Shown here one piece after another: positions 9,099 to 17,490 of a DNA stretch of 55,647 nucleotides (positions within the stretch are counted from its first letter, which is position 1; each line of letters starts with the position of its first letter). The stretch comes from Acidobacteriota bacterium. Lineage in GTDB: Bacteria > Acidobacteriota > Terriglobia > Acidiferrales > UBA7541. The stretch spans positions 1 to 55,647 of the forward strand of contig QHYZ01000115.1 in the NCBI GenBank assembly GCA_003225295.1, read 5' to 3'. The notes under the pieces were generated by a model. The model did no database searches. It had not been told where the DNA came from and saw only the letters and a program-made list of their open reading frames with translations. Both the position numbers and the translations under genes were made by a program.

Positions 9099-9932
9099 AT
9101 GATTCCTTTTCTCCATCTTGGGCCGCTCATGATTCCCACCTTCGGCCTCATGGTGGCCACCGGCCTGTTGGTCGCCGCATACGTCCTGCAGGCGGATTAT
9201 GACCGCCGCCGCGCCCAATTCGCAACGAGCGGCTACCAGAAGAGCGGCAAGCCCGGCCATCACGACGAAGGGTTTCTGATCATCGGCATCGCAGGGCTCT
9301 CGGGCCTGGTGGGAGCACGCCTGTATCACGTTTTGGAGAGTCCCCGAGAGTTGATCGCCGATCCTTCCGTATTGATCAGCCGGTTTGGGTTCGCCTGGTT
9401 CGGCGGATTCCTTGGCGGTTTTGTAGCCCTCGTGTTTCTGGCGCGGCATTTTGGGATTCCGGCACTTGAATTCATGGACCTATGCTCGCCGGCGGCGGCG
9501 GTTGGTTACGCCATCGGGCGCATTGGCTGCCTGTTGTCGGGTGACGGTGATTACGGCGTGCCAACGACGCTGCCCTGGGGCATGGGTTTCCCCAACGGCG
9601 TCGTGCCGACGACGCAGCGCGTGCATCCGACGCCACTCTATGAGTTTTTCATCTGGCTGGCGATCGCGGCGCTTCTGTGGCAAATGGGAAAGAAAGCAGT
9701 GAGTGGCGTCCGGCCCAACGGAGAAATCTTCTGCTGCTACCTCATCCTGACGGGTGTGGCCCGATTCCTGATTGAATTTATCCGCATCAACCCGCGATCG
9801 TTTCTCGGGCTTTCGAATGCACAGACGGCGAGTCTGGTGTCGATTGTCGCAGGTACCGTCCTCCTTTGGGCTATCAAAAGTCGTCTGCCAGCCCGCAAGG
9901 AAGGAGATCGCATCACTGAGCGTGCGGGCTAG
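9099..9932 (+). CDS. lgt: Prolipoprotein diacylglyceryl transferase
   Basis: Lgt transfers the diacylglyceryl group of phosphatidylglycerol onto the lipobox cysteine of prolipoproteins in the inner membrane. The 277-residue protein starts MIPFLHLGPLMIPTFGLMVA, has about seven hydrophobic helices, and carries the family signature GRIGCLLSGDGDYG, where many homologues read GRxGNFxNxE. HPTPLYE and FLIEFIR complete the expected C-terminal motifs. Length is normal. The stop codon abuts the minus-strand amidohydrolase stub, so the 3' flank has been rearranged. The assignment is secure apart from the unusual GDGDYG variant. Confidence 0.92.
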   Translation: MIPFLHLGPLMIPTFGLMVATGLLVAAYVLQADYDRRRAQFATSGYQKSGKPGHHDEGFLIIGIAGLSGLVGARLYHVLESPRELIADPSVLISRFGFAWFGGFLGGFVALVFLARHFGIPALEFMDLCSPAAAVGYAIGRIGCLLSGDGDYGVPTTLPWGMGFPNGVVPTTQRVHPTPLYEFFIWLAIAALLWQMGKKAVSGVRPNGEIFCCYLILTGVARFLIEFIRINPRSFLGLSNAQTASLVSIVAGTVLLWAIKSRLPARKEGDRITERAG

Positions 9933-10166
9933 CGGAGAATCGATCACCGTTGCGCCTGCGGGAACCGACAAATTCTCGCCCATCGCTTCAATTTTGCCGC
10001 CGCGCAGGAGAAGCATCTGACTCGTCAGCACCCGGCCCGCATCCACGTCCACGAGCCTTCCCGCGCGAATTACCGTAACTTGCGGAGATAAAGGGGTTTG
10101 CTGGGCTAGGGAAACCGCCGCAGCAACGATCAGCAGCAAGGCGATGGAGGCGAGTTGCTTAAGCAC
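9933..10166 (-). pseudogene. 5' stub of a secreted amidohydrolase
   Basis: The minus strand opens with a good ribosome site (AAAGGA, 5 nt spacing) and a GTG start, then a signal peptide (LASIALLLIVAAAVSLAQ), then a recognisable amidohydrolase N-terminus: VIRAGRLVDVDAGRVLTS, MLLLRGGKIEAMG and PAGATVID. In imidazolonepropionase-like amidohydrolases this is followed by the PGLIDxHxH metal site and some 350 further residues. Here homology stops near 9940 and the frame runs into the antisense of lgt. The gene has therefore lost about 85% of its length. Expression signals remain intact, so a short exported peptide could still be made. Confidence 0.7.
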
Positions 10167-10307
10167 GGATGTCCTTTCGCCGATGCGGGATGAAGCTCTA
10201 GCCGTACGTTTTTCAGATTGTGCTTGCGCGTCATACTCCGCGGCAGGGCGTACTTCAATTTTGAGGAGCCTGACGCACACGCGGCGGGCCAGGAGATTTG
10301 GCGAACT

Positions 10308-12974
10308 CTAGAGCATCTGGCGCAAGACGTATTGCAGAATGCCGCCGTGATGATAATAGGAAACTTCCTCCGGCGTATCCGCACGGGCGATCACCGAGAA
10401 GGTCTTTACCCGCCCGTCTCCCGATTTAGCACGCACCGTGATTGGTTTCTTGGGTGCGAGCGACGCTACGCCATCGATCTCGAATACTTCGTGTCCAGTC
10501 AAACCAAGAGACTCGCGGTTTTCTCCCGCCTTGAATTCGAGCGGGAGCACACCCATGCCGACGAGGTTGCTGCGGTGAATGCGTTCGTAGCTTTCAGCGA
10601 TGACCGAGCGGACGCCCAGCAGTCGCGTGCCTTTTGCCGCCCAATCGCGCGAAGAGCCGGAACCGTATTCTTTTCCGGCGATGACGACCAGCGGCACACC
10701 GGCTTCACGATATTTCACGGCGGCGTCGTAGATCGACAGCTTCTCACCATCGGGAAGGAAAAGAGTCCAGCCGCCTTCGGTGCCCGGGGCGAGCTGGTTT
10801 CGCAAACGAATGTTCCCAAAGGTGCCGCGCATCATGACCTCATGGTTGCCACGGCGCGCGCCGTAGGAATTGAATTCATGCGGCTTCACGCCGTTGGCAA
10901 TGAGGTACTTTCCCGCGGGTGAGTCGACAGGAATTGATCCGGCCGGCGAAATGTGATCGGTCGTGACGCTGTCGCCAAGAATGGCCAGCACCTTGGCACC
11001 ACGAATGTCCGCGAGCGGGGGAGGCGTCTTCGGCATATTCTCGAAAAACGGCGGCAGCTTGATGTACGTCGATTTCGGGTCCCACTTGTAAATATCGCCT
11101 TTGGGAATGGGCATGGACTTCCAGTGCGCATCGCCTTCGAACACTTGGCCGTATTGCTTGCTGTATTGCGCCGTAGAAACAGAAGAACGAACGGTTGCTT
11201 CGATTTCTTGCGGAGTCGGCCAGATGTCTTTCAGATAGACCGGTTTGCCCGCAGAATCGTTGCCCAGCGGTTCGCTGGTTAGGTCAAGGTCCATGCGCCC
11301 CGCAAGAGCGTAAGCGACCACCAGTGGCGGTGAGGCTAGATAATTGGCGCGAACCAACGGATGAATGCGTCCCTCAAAGTTGCGATTGCCGCTGAGCACG
11401 GCAACGGCGATCAGATTATTGTCCTTGATGGCCGCGCCGATGGCGTCTGGGAGAGGACCGCTGTTGCCAATGCAGGTGGTACACCCATAGCCCACCAGGT
11501 GAAAGTTCAGTTTCTCAAGATAAGGTGTCAACCTTGCGGCGAGCAGGTAATCGGTCACCACTTTCGAACCGGGCGCAAGGCTGGTCTTGACCCAAGGCTT
11601 GACGTGCAAACCGCGCTCGACAGCTTTCTTTGCCAGCAGGCCAGCGCCCAACATAAGCGAGGGGTTCGATGTGTTGGTGCAGCTGGTGATGGCGGCAATG
11701 ACCACGGCGCCGCTCGAAAGGTCAAACGAGTCGCCGTTGTTTCGGACGGCAACGTGCTTGGCCGGCGTTCCTTCGAGGACTTTAGCAAACGAAGCCTTGG
11801 CCTGGCGCAGCGCGACGCGATCCTGCGGACGCTTGGGGCCAGCAACAGTGGGCTCGACGGTTCCCAGATCCAGCTCCAGGGCGTCGTTGAAGAGTGGGGG
11901 AGGCGTTTGATCGGTGCGAAAGAGCATCTGCTCTTTGCAGTAGGCTTCAACAAGAGCTATCTGCTCCGCTGAACGAGCGGTGAATTGTAGATAAGCGAGT
12001 GTCTCCGCATCAACAGGGAAAAAGCCCATGGTGGCGCCATACTCAGGGGACATATTGGCAATGGTGGCGCGGTCGGGAACGCTCAGCGTGGACAGACCCG
12101 AACCATAGAATTCCACGAATTTTCCGACCACCCCTTTTTTGCGCAACATTTCCGTAACTGTTAAAACGAGATCTGTCGCGGTCGCGCCGTCGCTCAAGCG
12201 CCCGTGCAGACGGAAACCAACGACTTCCGGAATGAGCATCGAAGAGGGCTGGCCGAGCATGGCGGCCTCTGCTTCGATTCCGCCGACGCCCCAGCCGAAG
12301 ACGCCCAGGGCATTGACCATGGTAGTGTGGGAATCCGTGCCCACGACCGAATCGGGATAAGCCTCAAACCTGTTGCCGTACGGCATGGCGCAGACGACTC
12401 GCGCGAGGTATTCCAGATTCACCTGGTGGCAGATTCCGGTGTCTGGTGGAACGACTTTGAAGTTCTGAAACGCCGTCTGCCCCCAGCGCAGGAACGCGTA
12501 GCGCTCGACGTTACGCTGAAACTCCAACTCCGCATTTAGGCCGAAGGCGTTGACGTTGCCAAAATTGTCGACCTGGACGGAATGGTCGATGACCAGCTCG
12601 GCAGGGAAGAGCGGATTGATTCGCTTCGGGTTGCCGCCCATGCGTTGCACGGCTTCACGCATGGTGGCGAGATCGACGATCGCAGGTACCCCCGTGAAGT
12701 CCTGCAGCAGGACGCGTGCGGGCATGAACGCGATCTCTTTTTCCGGAGCGCCAGGCCGCCAGTTTGCCAGCGCGCGGATGTCCTCGGCATGGACAAAGCG
12801 GCCATCCTCGCAGCGCAGGAGGTTCTCCAGAAGGATGCGCAGTGAAAAGGGGAGCTTTGCCAGGTCGGCAACGCCCTGCTTTTCAAGGAGCTCGAGACGG
12901 TGAATATCGAACGTCTGAGCGCCCACGTTCAGTTTGTCGCGTGTGCGGAAAGAATTGCCCGCGTTGATGGCCAT
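10308..12974 (-). CDS. acnA: Aconitate hydratase A
   Basis: Aconitase converts citrate to isocitrate in the TCA cycle. The 888-residue length matches AcnA/IRP-type enzymes. The cluster-binding cysteines are in SCTNTSNPS and [12 protein letters not shown]. Other hallmarks are [20 protein letters not shown] in the first domain and [13 protein letters not shown] in the swivel domain. It is a single gene, divergent from the radical SAM gene with only 58 bp before the latter's upstream GTG candidate. The two promoters must overlap or lie back-to-back. Nothing is missing or odd in the catalytic motifs. Confidence 0.96.
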   Translation of the reverse strand: MAINAGNSFRTRDKLNVGAQTFDIHRLELLEKQGVADLAKLPFSLRILLENLLRCEDGRFVHAEDIRALANWRPGAPEKEIAFMPARVLLQDFTGVPAIVDLATMREAVQRMGGNPKRINPLFPAELVIDHSVQVDNFGNVNAFGLNAELEFQRNVERYAFLRWGQTAFQNFKVVPPDTGICHQVNLEYLARVVCAMPYGNRFEAYPDSVVGTDSHTTMVNALGVFGWGVGGIEAEAAMLGQPSSMLIPEVVGFRLHGRLSDGATATDLVLTVTEMLRKKGVVGKFVEFYGSGLSTLSVPDRATIANMSPEYGATMGFFPVDAETLAYLQFTARSAEQIALVEAYCKEQMLFRTDQTPPPLFNDALELDLGTVEPTVAGPKRPQDRVALRQAKASFAKVLEGTPAKHVAVRNNGDSFDLSSGAVVIAAITSCTNTSNPSLMLGAGLLAKKAVERGLHVKPWVKTSLAPGSKVVTDYLLAARLTPYLEKLNFHLVGYGCTTCIGNSGPLPDAIGAAIKDNNLIAVAVLSGNRNFEGRIHPLVRANYLASPPLVVAYALAGRMDLDLTSEPLGNDSAGKPVYLKDIWPTPQEIEATVRSSVSTAQYSKQYGQVFEGDAHWKSMPIPKGDIYKWDPKSTYIKLPPFFENMPKTPPPLADIRGAKVLAILGDSVTTDHISPAGSIPVDSPAGKYLIANGVKPHEFNSYGARRGNHEVMMRGTFGNIRLRNQLAPGTEGGWTLFLPDGEKLSIYDAAVKYREAGVPLVVIAGKEYGSGSSRDWAAKGTRLLGVRSVIAESYERIHRSNLVGMGVLPLEFKAGENRESLGLTGHEVFEIDGVASLAPKKPITVRAKSGDGRVKTFSVIARADTPEEVSYYHHGGILQYVLRQML

Positions 12975-13053
12975 TCTGACAGTCCTTTGGCGGTGAGCTG
13001 CAACCCCCTATGATAACCGAAATTGAATCCCAGTGCCGCGCAGCTATACTGGT

Positions 13054-14511
13054 ATGGCCGTGAACATCGTCCTCATTTCGACTTATGAATTGGGGAGGCA
13101 GCCCTTCGGGCTGGCCTCGCCTGCGGCATGGCTGCGTAAATGCGGCCACCCAGTCGTGACCCTTGACCTTGCCCGGCAGGCCTTGGATGAGGCTGCCATC
13201 GGTGACGCCGAGCTAATCGCGATTTATTTGCCCATGCATACGGCCACGCGGCTGGCGGCGCAACTCCTTCCCCGGCTGCGGAAACTGAATCCAAGCGCGT
13301 ATCTCTGTTGTTACGGGCTGTACGCCCCTATGAACGCTGATTATCTTCGCGCGCTCGGCGTAGCCACGATTCTGGGCGGCGAATTTGAAGAGGGGCTCGT
13401 GCACCTGGCAGAGCGCCTGGCCACAGCTGGGCAGCAGGCCATCCGGCAGCCCGCGGAATCCCGGATCTCCATGGCCCGATTGCAGTTCCAAGTGCCGGAT
13501 CGATCAGGAATGCCTGCGATGGAGAAGTACGCGCATCTCATTGTTCCCGGGGACGGTTACCGGATCGTTGGTTCGACAGAAGCGAGCCGCGGCTGCAAGC
13601 ATCTTTGCCGGCATTGCCCGATCGTGCCAGTCTATAAGGGCGTTTTTCGAATCGTCAGCCAAGACGTAGTGTGCGAAGACATTCGCCGCCAGGTAGCAGC
13701 GGGCGCGCAGCACATCACCTTTGGTGATCCGGATTTCTTTAACGGCATTCGTCACGCGATGGAACTCGCGGAAGCATTTCATCGAGAATTTCGGGCGGTG
13801 ACGTACGACGTGACCATTAAGATCGAACACTTGCTCAAATATGAGAAGCAGTTGCCCGCTCTTCGCGATACAGGCTGTCTCTTTGTGACCAGTGCGGTCG
13901 AATCCGTGGATGATGCGGTGTTGAAGTTCCTCGACAAGGGACACACGCGCGAGGATTTTCTCCGTGTCGTGAAGACGTTCCGCGGGCTTGGCATGACGCT
14001 TCATCCGACTTTCGTGCCCTTTACACCGTGGACCACAGTGCATGGCTACCTGGATTTGCTACGCGTGATCGAGCAACAGGGCGTGATCGAAAATGTTGCG
14101 CCCATTCAGCTTGGTATTCGTTTGCTCATCCCGGAGGGCTCGCGAATGCTGGAATTGGAAGAGGTGCATCGTCTGGTTGGGTCGTTCGATCCGCAGTCGC
14201 TGGCGTATCCGTGGAAAAACGCCGACCCGCGTCTGGACACTCTCAGCGAAACGATACAGGAGATTGCGGCGGCGGCGGAACGGCAAAAAGAATCGCGGCC
14301 GGCTACGTTCGATCGCATCTGGAAGGCTGCGCACGCCGCAGCCGGGTGGCCCGCTCCACAGATCAAAATATCGCCATCCCAGGCGGGTGTTCCGTTTCTC
14401 AGCGAACCCTGGTACTGCTGTGCCGAGCCGACCCGGGACCAGTTGGTTTCCATCGGCGCTCAAAAGCCACCGGTGAACAAAGCCGTCGGCGGCGCCGACG
14501 GCTTTGTTTGA
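13054..14511 (+). CDS. CCAEP-tail radical SAM protein (Cys form of a CUAEP selenoprotein family)
   Basis: A 485-residue radical SAM enzyme. Residues 1 to about 125 resemble a cobalamin-binding-type Rossmann domain (VNIVLISTYELGRQPFGLAS) but lack the DxHxxG cobalamin motif. The cluster site is SRGCKHLCRHC, C-x3-C-x2-C, with cysteines at about 181, 185 and 188. Near the C-terminus FLSEPWYCCAEP places two adjacent cysteines at 455-456. This matches the CUAEP/CCAEP-tail radical SAM (seleno)protein family, in which the second position can be selenocysteine; here it is a TGT cysteine codon. The reaction is unknown. ATG at 13054 is chosen; GTG codons at 13033 and 13060 are alternatives. It precedes an ATP-grasp gene by 24 bp. 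The last 26 residues run through a hairpin and may not belong to the conserved fold. Confidence 0.85.
   Translation: MAVNIVLISTYELGRQPFGLASPAAWLRKCGHPVVTLDLARQALDEAAIGDAELIAIYLPMHTATRLAAQLLPRLRKLNPSAYLCCYGLYAPMNADYLRALGVATILGGEFEEGLVHLAERLATAGQQAIRQPAESRISMARLQFQVPDRSGMPAMEKYAHLIVPGDGYRIVGSTEASRGCKHLCRHCPIVPVYKGVFRIVSQDVVCEDIRRQVAAGAQHITFGDPDFFNGIRHAMELAEAFHREFRAVTYDVTIKIEHLLKYEKQLPALRDTGCLFVTSAVESVDDAVLKFLDKGHTREDFLRVVKTFRGLGMTLHPTFVPFTPWTTVHGYLDLLRVIEQQGVIENVAPIQLGIRLLIPEGSRMLELEEVHRLVGSFDPQSLAYPWKNADPRLDTLSETIQEIAAAAERQKESRPATFDRIWKAAHAAAGWPAPQIKISPSQAGVPFLSEPWYCCAEPTRDQLVSIGAQKPPVNKAVGGADGFV
14479..14505 (+). terminator. Perfect hairpin inside the 3' end of the radical SAM gene
   Basis: A 12-bp perfect stem (AAAGCCGTCGGC with its reverse complement) and a 3-nt loop GGC, followed by TGTTTGA. 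It has the shape of an intrinsic terminator, with a weak U-tract. It lies within the last codons of the radical SAM frame, encoding NKAVGGADGF, and 31 nt before the ATP-grasp start. It may attenuate read-through into the ATP-grasp gene or protect the 3' end of the upstream message. Confidence 0.65.
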
Positions 14512-14535
14512 TCCCGACAAAGAGACGCCTCACAA

Positions 14536-15849
14536 ATGACGAATCCGTCCAAACGATTGCTGCTCTTCACCGCTAAACTCGGTTACCAAACGCGAAGTTT
14601 TGAGGATGCCGCGCACAAGCTGGGCGTGCCGCTTCTTTACGTCACCGATCGATGCCACCAGTTGGAGGATCCGTGGGGCGATCAGGCCATCGCCGTGCAT
14701 TTCGAAACCCCAGAGGTAGCCGCGTATACAGTGATGGAGGCGCTGCGCGGCCAGGGTGACAGCGGGATTCTTGCTCTGGGTGACCGGCCCGCTGCCGCTG
14801 CCGCCTACGCCGCGCGGGGTCTGGGAATCCGTTACAGCCATCCTGCCGCAGTGGAAGCTTGCCGGAGCAAGCTGCGCATGAAAGGAATCTTTCGAGATGC
14901 CGGGTTGTGTGTTCCGTGGTTTCGGCATCTTCCCGTCGATCCCCCTCCCGAGCCGGAGCTGCTGGGTATCTCCTATCCCTGTGTGCTGAAACCGCTTTCC
15001 CTTTCGGCTAGTCAGGGCGTCGTGCGCGCAAACAATCGCGAGGAGTTTCTCGCGGCAGCCGCACGTATCCGGCGGTTGCTCAAATCCCCGGAGATTCTTG
15101 CTACTCGCGAGGCCCATCTCGATCACATGCTGGTGGAAGGTTACATACCAGGGAGGGAAGTTGCAGTCGAAGGACTTCTCACGGATGGTACTTTGCGCAT
15201 ATTGGCGATCTTTGATAAACCCGATCCGCTCGAAGGCCCGTACTTCGAAGAAACCATCTACATCACACCGTCGCGTCTTCCCGAATCCATGCAGCGCGCC
15301 ATCGAGAGATGCGCGAGAGATGCAGCGCGAGCTCTGGGTCTGTCGCATGGACCAATCCACGCGGAGTTTCGCGTCAACGAGGATGCCGTGTGGCCTCTGG
15401 AAGTCGCGCCCCGGCCGATCGGCGGGCTCTGCGCTCGGGCCCTGCGATTTTGCCTTGACGGGGCAAGCGACCCAATCGGACTCGAAGAGCTGCTTTTTCG
15501 ACATGCGCTGGAGTTCCCCGGATGGAATTCGCCGCGTGAACGAATTGCCTCCGGCGTCATGATGATTCCCGTTCCCAAGAGCGGAATTCTGGAGAGCGTC
15601 TCTGGCGAGCGTGCCGCTTGTTCGATTCCGGGGATCACCGAACTGTCGATCACCGCCCGGTTGCACGATGCCATCGTTGCCTGGCCTGAAGGCGCAAGCT
15701 ATCTGGGATTTCTTTTTGCTCGGGGGAGCACGCCGGAGAAAGTCGAGCAGGCGCTCCGCGAAGCCCATGAAAAATTATCGTTCACCATTACGCCAGGCCT
15801 GCCGGTCGAACATCCCGCGACTCACCGAATGACGAACCACGGGAATTAA
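14536..15849 (+). CDS. ATP-grasp domain ligase
   Basis: A 437-residue ATP-grasp enzyme, the class that activates a carboxylate as acyl-phosphate and joins it to an amine or thiol. The N-terminal pre-ATP domain ends near GLGIRYSHPAAVEACRSK, the start of the grasp fold. YPCVLKPLSLSASQGVV gives the ATP-binding Lys and glycine-rich loop, HMLVEGYIPGREVAVEG the central strand, and HAEFRVNEDAVWPLEVAPRP the metal-binding Glu and basic residues. The C-terminal part (SIPGITELSITARLHDAI) matches the extra domain of amino-acid ligases and carbamoyl-phosphate-synthase-like ligases. The likely role is peptide- or amide-bond formation on the product or substrate of the preceding radical SAM enzyme. That is an inference from adjacency. 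Confidence 0.85.
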   Translation: MTNPSKRLLLFTAKLGYQTRSFEDAAHKLGVPLLYVTDRCHQLEDPWGDQAIAVHFETPEVAAYTVMEALRGQGDSGILALGDRPAAAAAYAARGLGIRYSHPAAVEACRSKLRMKGIFRDAGLCVPWFRHLPVDPPPEPELLGISYPCVLKPLSLSASQGVVRANNREEFLAAAARIRRLLKSPEILATREAHLDHMLVEGYIPGREVAVEGLLTDGTLRILAIFDKPDPLEGPYFEETIYITPSRLPESMQRAIERCARDAARALGLSHGPIHAEFRVNEDAVWPLEVAPRPIGGLCARALRFCLDGASDPIGLEELLFRHALEFPGWNSPRERIASGVMMIPVPKSGILESVSGERAACSIPGITELSITARLHDAIVAWPEGASYLGFLFARGSTPEKVEQALREAHEKLSFTITPGLPVEHPATHRMTNHGN

Positions 15850-16178
15850 CCTTTTGCCTTGGGAGCAACGTATCCCTCGGGCAATTTGGCGCCTTCGCCG
15901 AAGAAAAACTGCTCCATCTGCTCTTCCATGATTTTCTGCGAGTTGGGATCGAGCGGATTCAGCCGGTACTCGTTCATCACCATCTTGGAGTGCTCCAGCC
16001 AGAGTTTCCAGGCGTCCTTCGATACGCTTTCGTAGACGCGCTTGCCTATTTCTCCTCGCCACGGGATACGATCCAGGCCGGGCAATTCTTTGTCAAATTT
16101 CACGCAGTGTACCATGCGCGTGCCGGGTTTCGCCGCTTCGCTGGGTGCCGGTGTTGGACCACAAGATTCATTCGCCAT
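15846..16178 (-). CDS. yggX: Fe(2+)-trafficking/oxidative damage protection protein YggX
   Basis: A small cytosolic protein that helps protect Fe-S proteins and labile iron from oxidation. The 110 residues contain the YggX core from MVHCVKFDKELPGLDRIPW through KDAWKLWLEHSKMVMNEYRL to MEEQMEQFFFGEG. A 20-residue N-terminal extension (Ser, Pro and Ala rich) and a short C-terminal tail make it longer than the usual 90. The start at 16178 is backed by GAGGAGACGAGC; an upstream in-frame codon is less likely. It converges on the ATP-grasp gene with a 4-bp overlap. An iron-sulfur protection function beside a radical SAM gene is suggestive but not evidence of partnership. Confidence 0.9.
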   Translation of the reverse strand: MANESCGPTPAPSEAAKPGTRMVHCVKFDKELPGLDRIPWRGEIGKRVYESVSKDAWKLWLEHSKMVMNEYRLNPLDPNSQKIMEEQMEQFFFGEGAKLPEGYVAPKAKG

Positions 16179-16822
16179 GCTCGTCTCCTCACGCGCGTTC
16201 TTCCTTCTCACCTTACTGCAACTTCGAGGAAATTCCTAGTTGGATACTGCTCTTCCACTGCTCTTCCAAACGAATCCATGGAAGTAGCGTGTTCTTAGAC
16301 CTAGAGCCTTTCATTGTTATTGAGGGAGATATGGGAATATTCCTTACAGCAAGGGTAGAAGCTCGATTTCTCCTTTTCGCACGCGCACGGTCGGTGCTGG
16401 AGATTGAAAATGACCGCCCGAGAATGGATCCCCAGCATTCTCAGTCTTTCGAGAAAATTCAGGAGCAAGGAGTGCGGACAAGCCTACGCGGGCGGCCCGG
16501 GGAGAGGACCGTTCCTGCTGTTGACCGCCTCCCCGGCGAAGGATCTTGTCATTCCAGGCGCGGACTATTCCTTCGGGCGGTTGCGGCTCGCGCTCGCCCG
16601 GGGTAAGTTCGAATCTCTTGGCCGCCAGCGAAGACCCGTAATACGATTGCACCTGGTGCGTAGGCTGAACAAGGCCTGATACAGTTGGACACCATCCTCA
16701 ACAACGCGCTGGGGAAGAGTCAATTCGCTGCGCCGTAGGTTCGGATCTCTTCACCTTGCACGTACTCGCTCATCGATTAGTATGGCCAGAAGATAAAAGG
16801 AAAGACCGGAGGTGCTGCGCCC
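16179..16822. other. Intergenic region with possible coding remnant
   Basis: No intact gene is visible in 644 bases. One 24-codon stretch at 16664-16738 reads like a protein C-terminus (GLIQLDTILNNALGKSQFAA) but has a stop immediately upstream and no start, so it may be debris of a lost gene. A ribosome site for the HAD gene (GGAGGTG) lies at the right end. Confidence 0.4.
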
Positions 16823-17434
16823 GTGGCTGAGATCACCACGCTGTTCTGGGACATTGGAGGCGTCATCCTGACAAATGGTTGGGACCGTGGATCGCGAAAA
16901 GAGGCCACAGAGGTTTTTCACCTGGATTGGGAAGAATTTCAGGACCGCCACGATCTCTCATTCCCGGCTTTCGACTCCGGACAGATCACTCTGAATGAAT
17001 ATCTCGATCGGACGTTGTTCTATCGCCAGCGCGGCTTCACGCGCGAAGAATTCACTGGCTTCATGTTCGCGCAGTCAAAGGAATACCCGGAGACACGCGA
17101 AATTCTTGATAAACTCGCGAGCTCCAGGAAATACTTTGTTGGGGCCATCAATAACGAGCCGCTGGAGCTCAACCAATACCGCATAGAGGCTTTCGACCTT
17201 CGAAGAAACTTTCTGGTTTTCTTCAGCTCTTGTTATGTTCGATCCCGGAAGCCCGAAGAGATGATTTTTCGCGTCGCGCTGGAAGTTACGCAGCGCAAGC
17301 CGGAGCAGTGTCTTTTCATTGATGACCGGCCGCTGAACCTGGAAAGCCCGCGGCGCCTGGGGATGAACACCATTCACCATCAGAACGCGGTGCAATTGCG
17401 CTCGGAGCTTGGAAAGTATGGGGTTGAGGTATAG
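16823..17434 (+). CDS. HAD-superfamily hydrolase (HAD-IA type)
   Basis: A 203-residue phosphatase-like protein. The nucleophile motif is FWDIGGVIL, where the usual second Asp of DxD is Gly, as in several YihX-like HAD proteins; this may reduce or alter phosphatase activity. The cap is helical. The later motifs are Lys in SRKPEEMIF and the acidic pair in CLFIDDRPLNLE. Starting at GTG 16823 gives MAEITTLFWDI, with GGAGGTG 8 nt upstream. It is 56 bp upstream of zwf on the same strand and could be a sugar-phosphate phosphatase of that operon. The substrate is unknown. Confidence 0.85.
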   Translation: MAEITTLFWDIGGVILTNGWDRGSRKEATEVFHLDWEEFQDRHDLSFPAFDSGQITLNEYLDRTLFYRQRGFTREEFTGFMFAQSKEYPETREILDKLASSRKYFVGAINNEPLELNQYRIEAFDLRRNFLVFFSSCYVRSRKPEEMIFRVALEVTQRKPEQCLFIDDRPLNLESPRRLGMNTIHHQNAVQLRSELGKYGVEV

Positions 17435-17490
17435 TTTTGGACGCTGCCACAGGTTCCTGAACAGGGCGCAACTTGATGGAGGAAGAGACG

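Noticed and set aside
14416-14430. Selenocysteine in the radical SAM tail
   Set aside because: Both tail positions are ordinary Cys codons (TGC, TGT); there is no TGA, so no SECIS element is expected.
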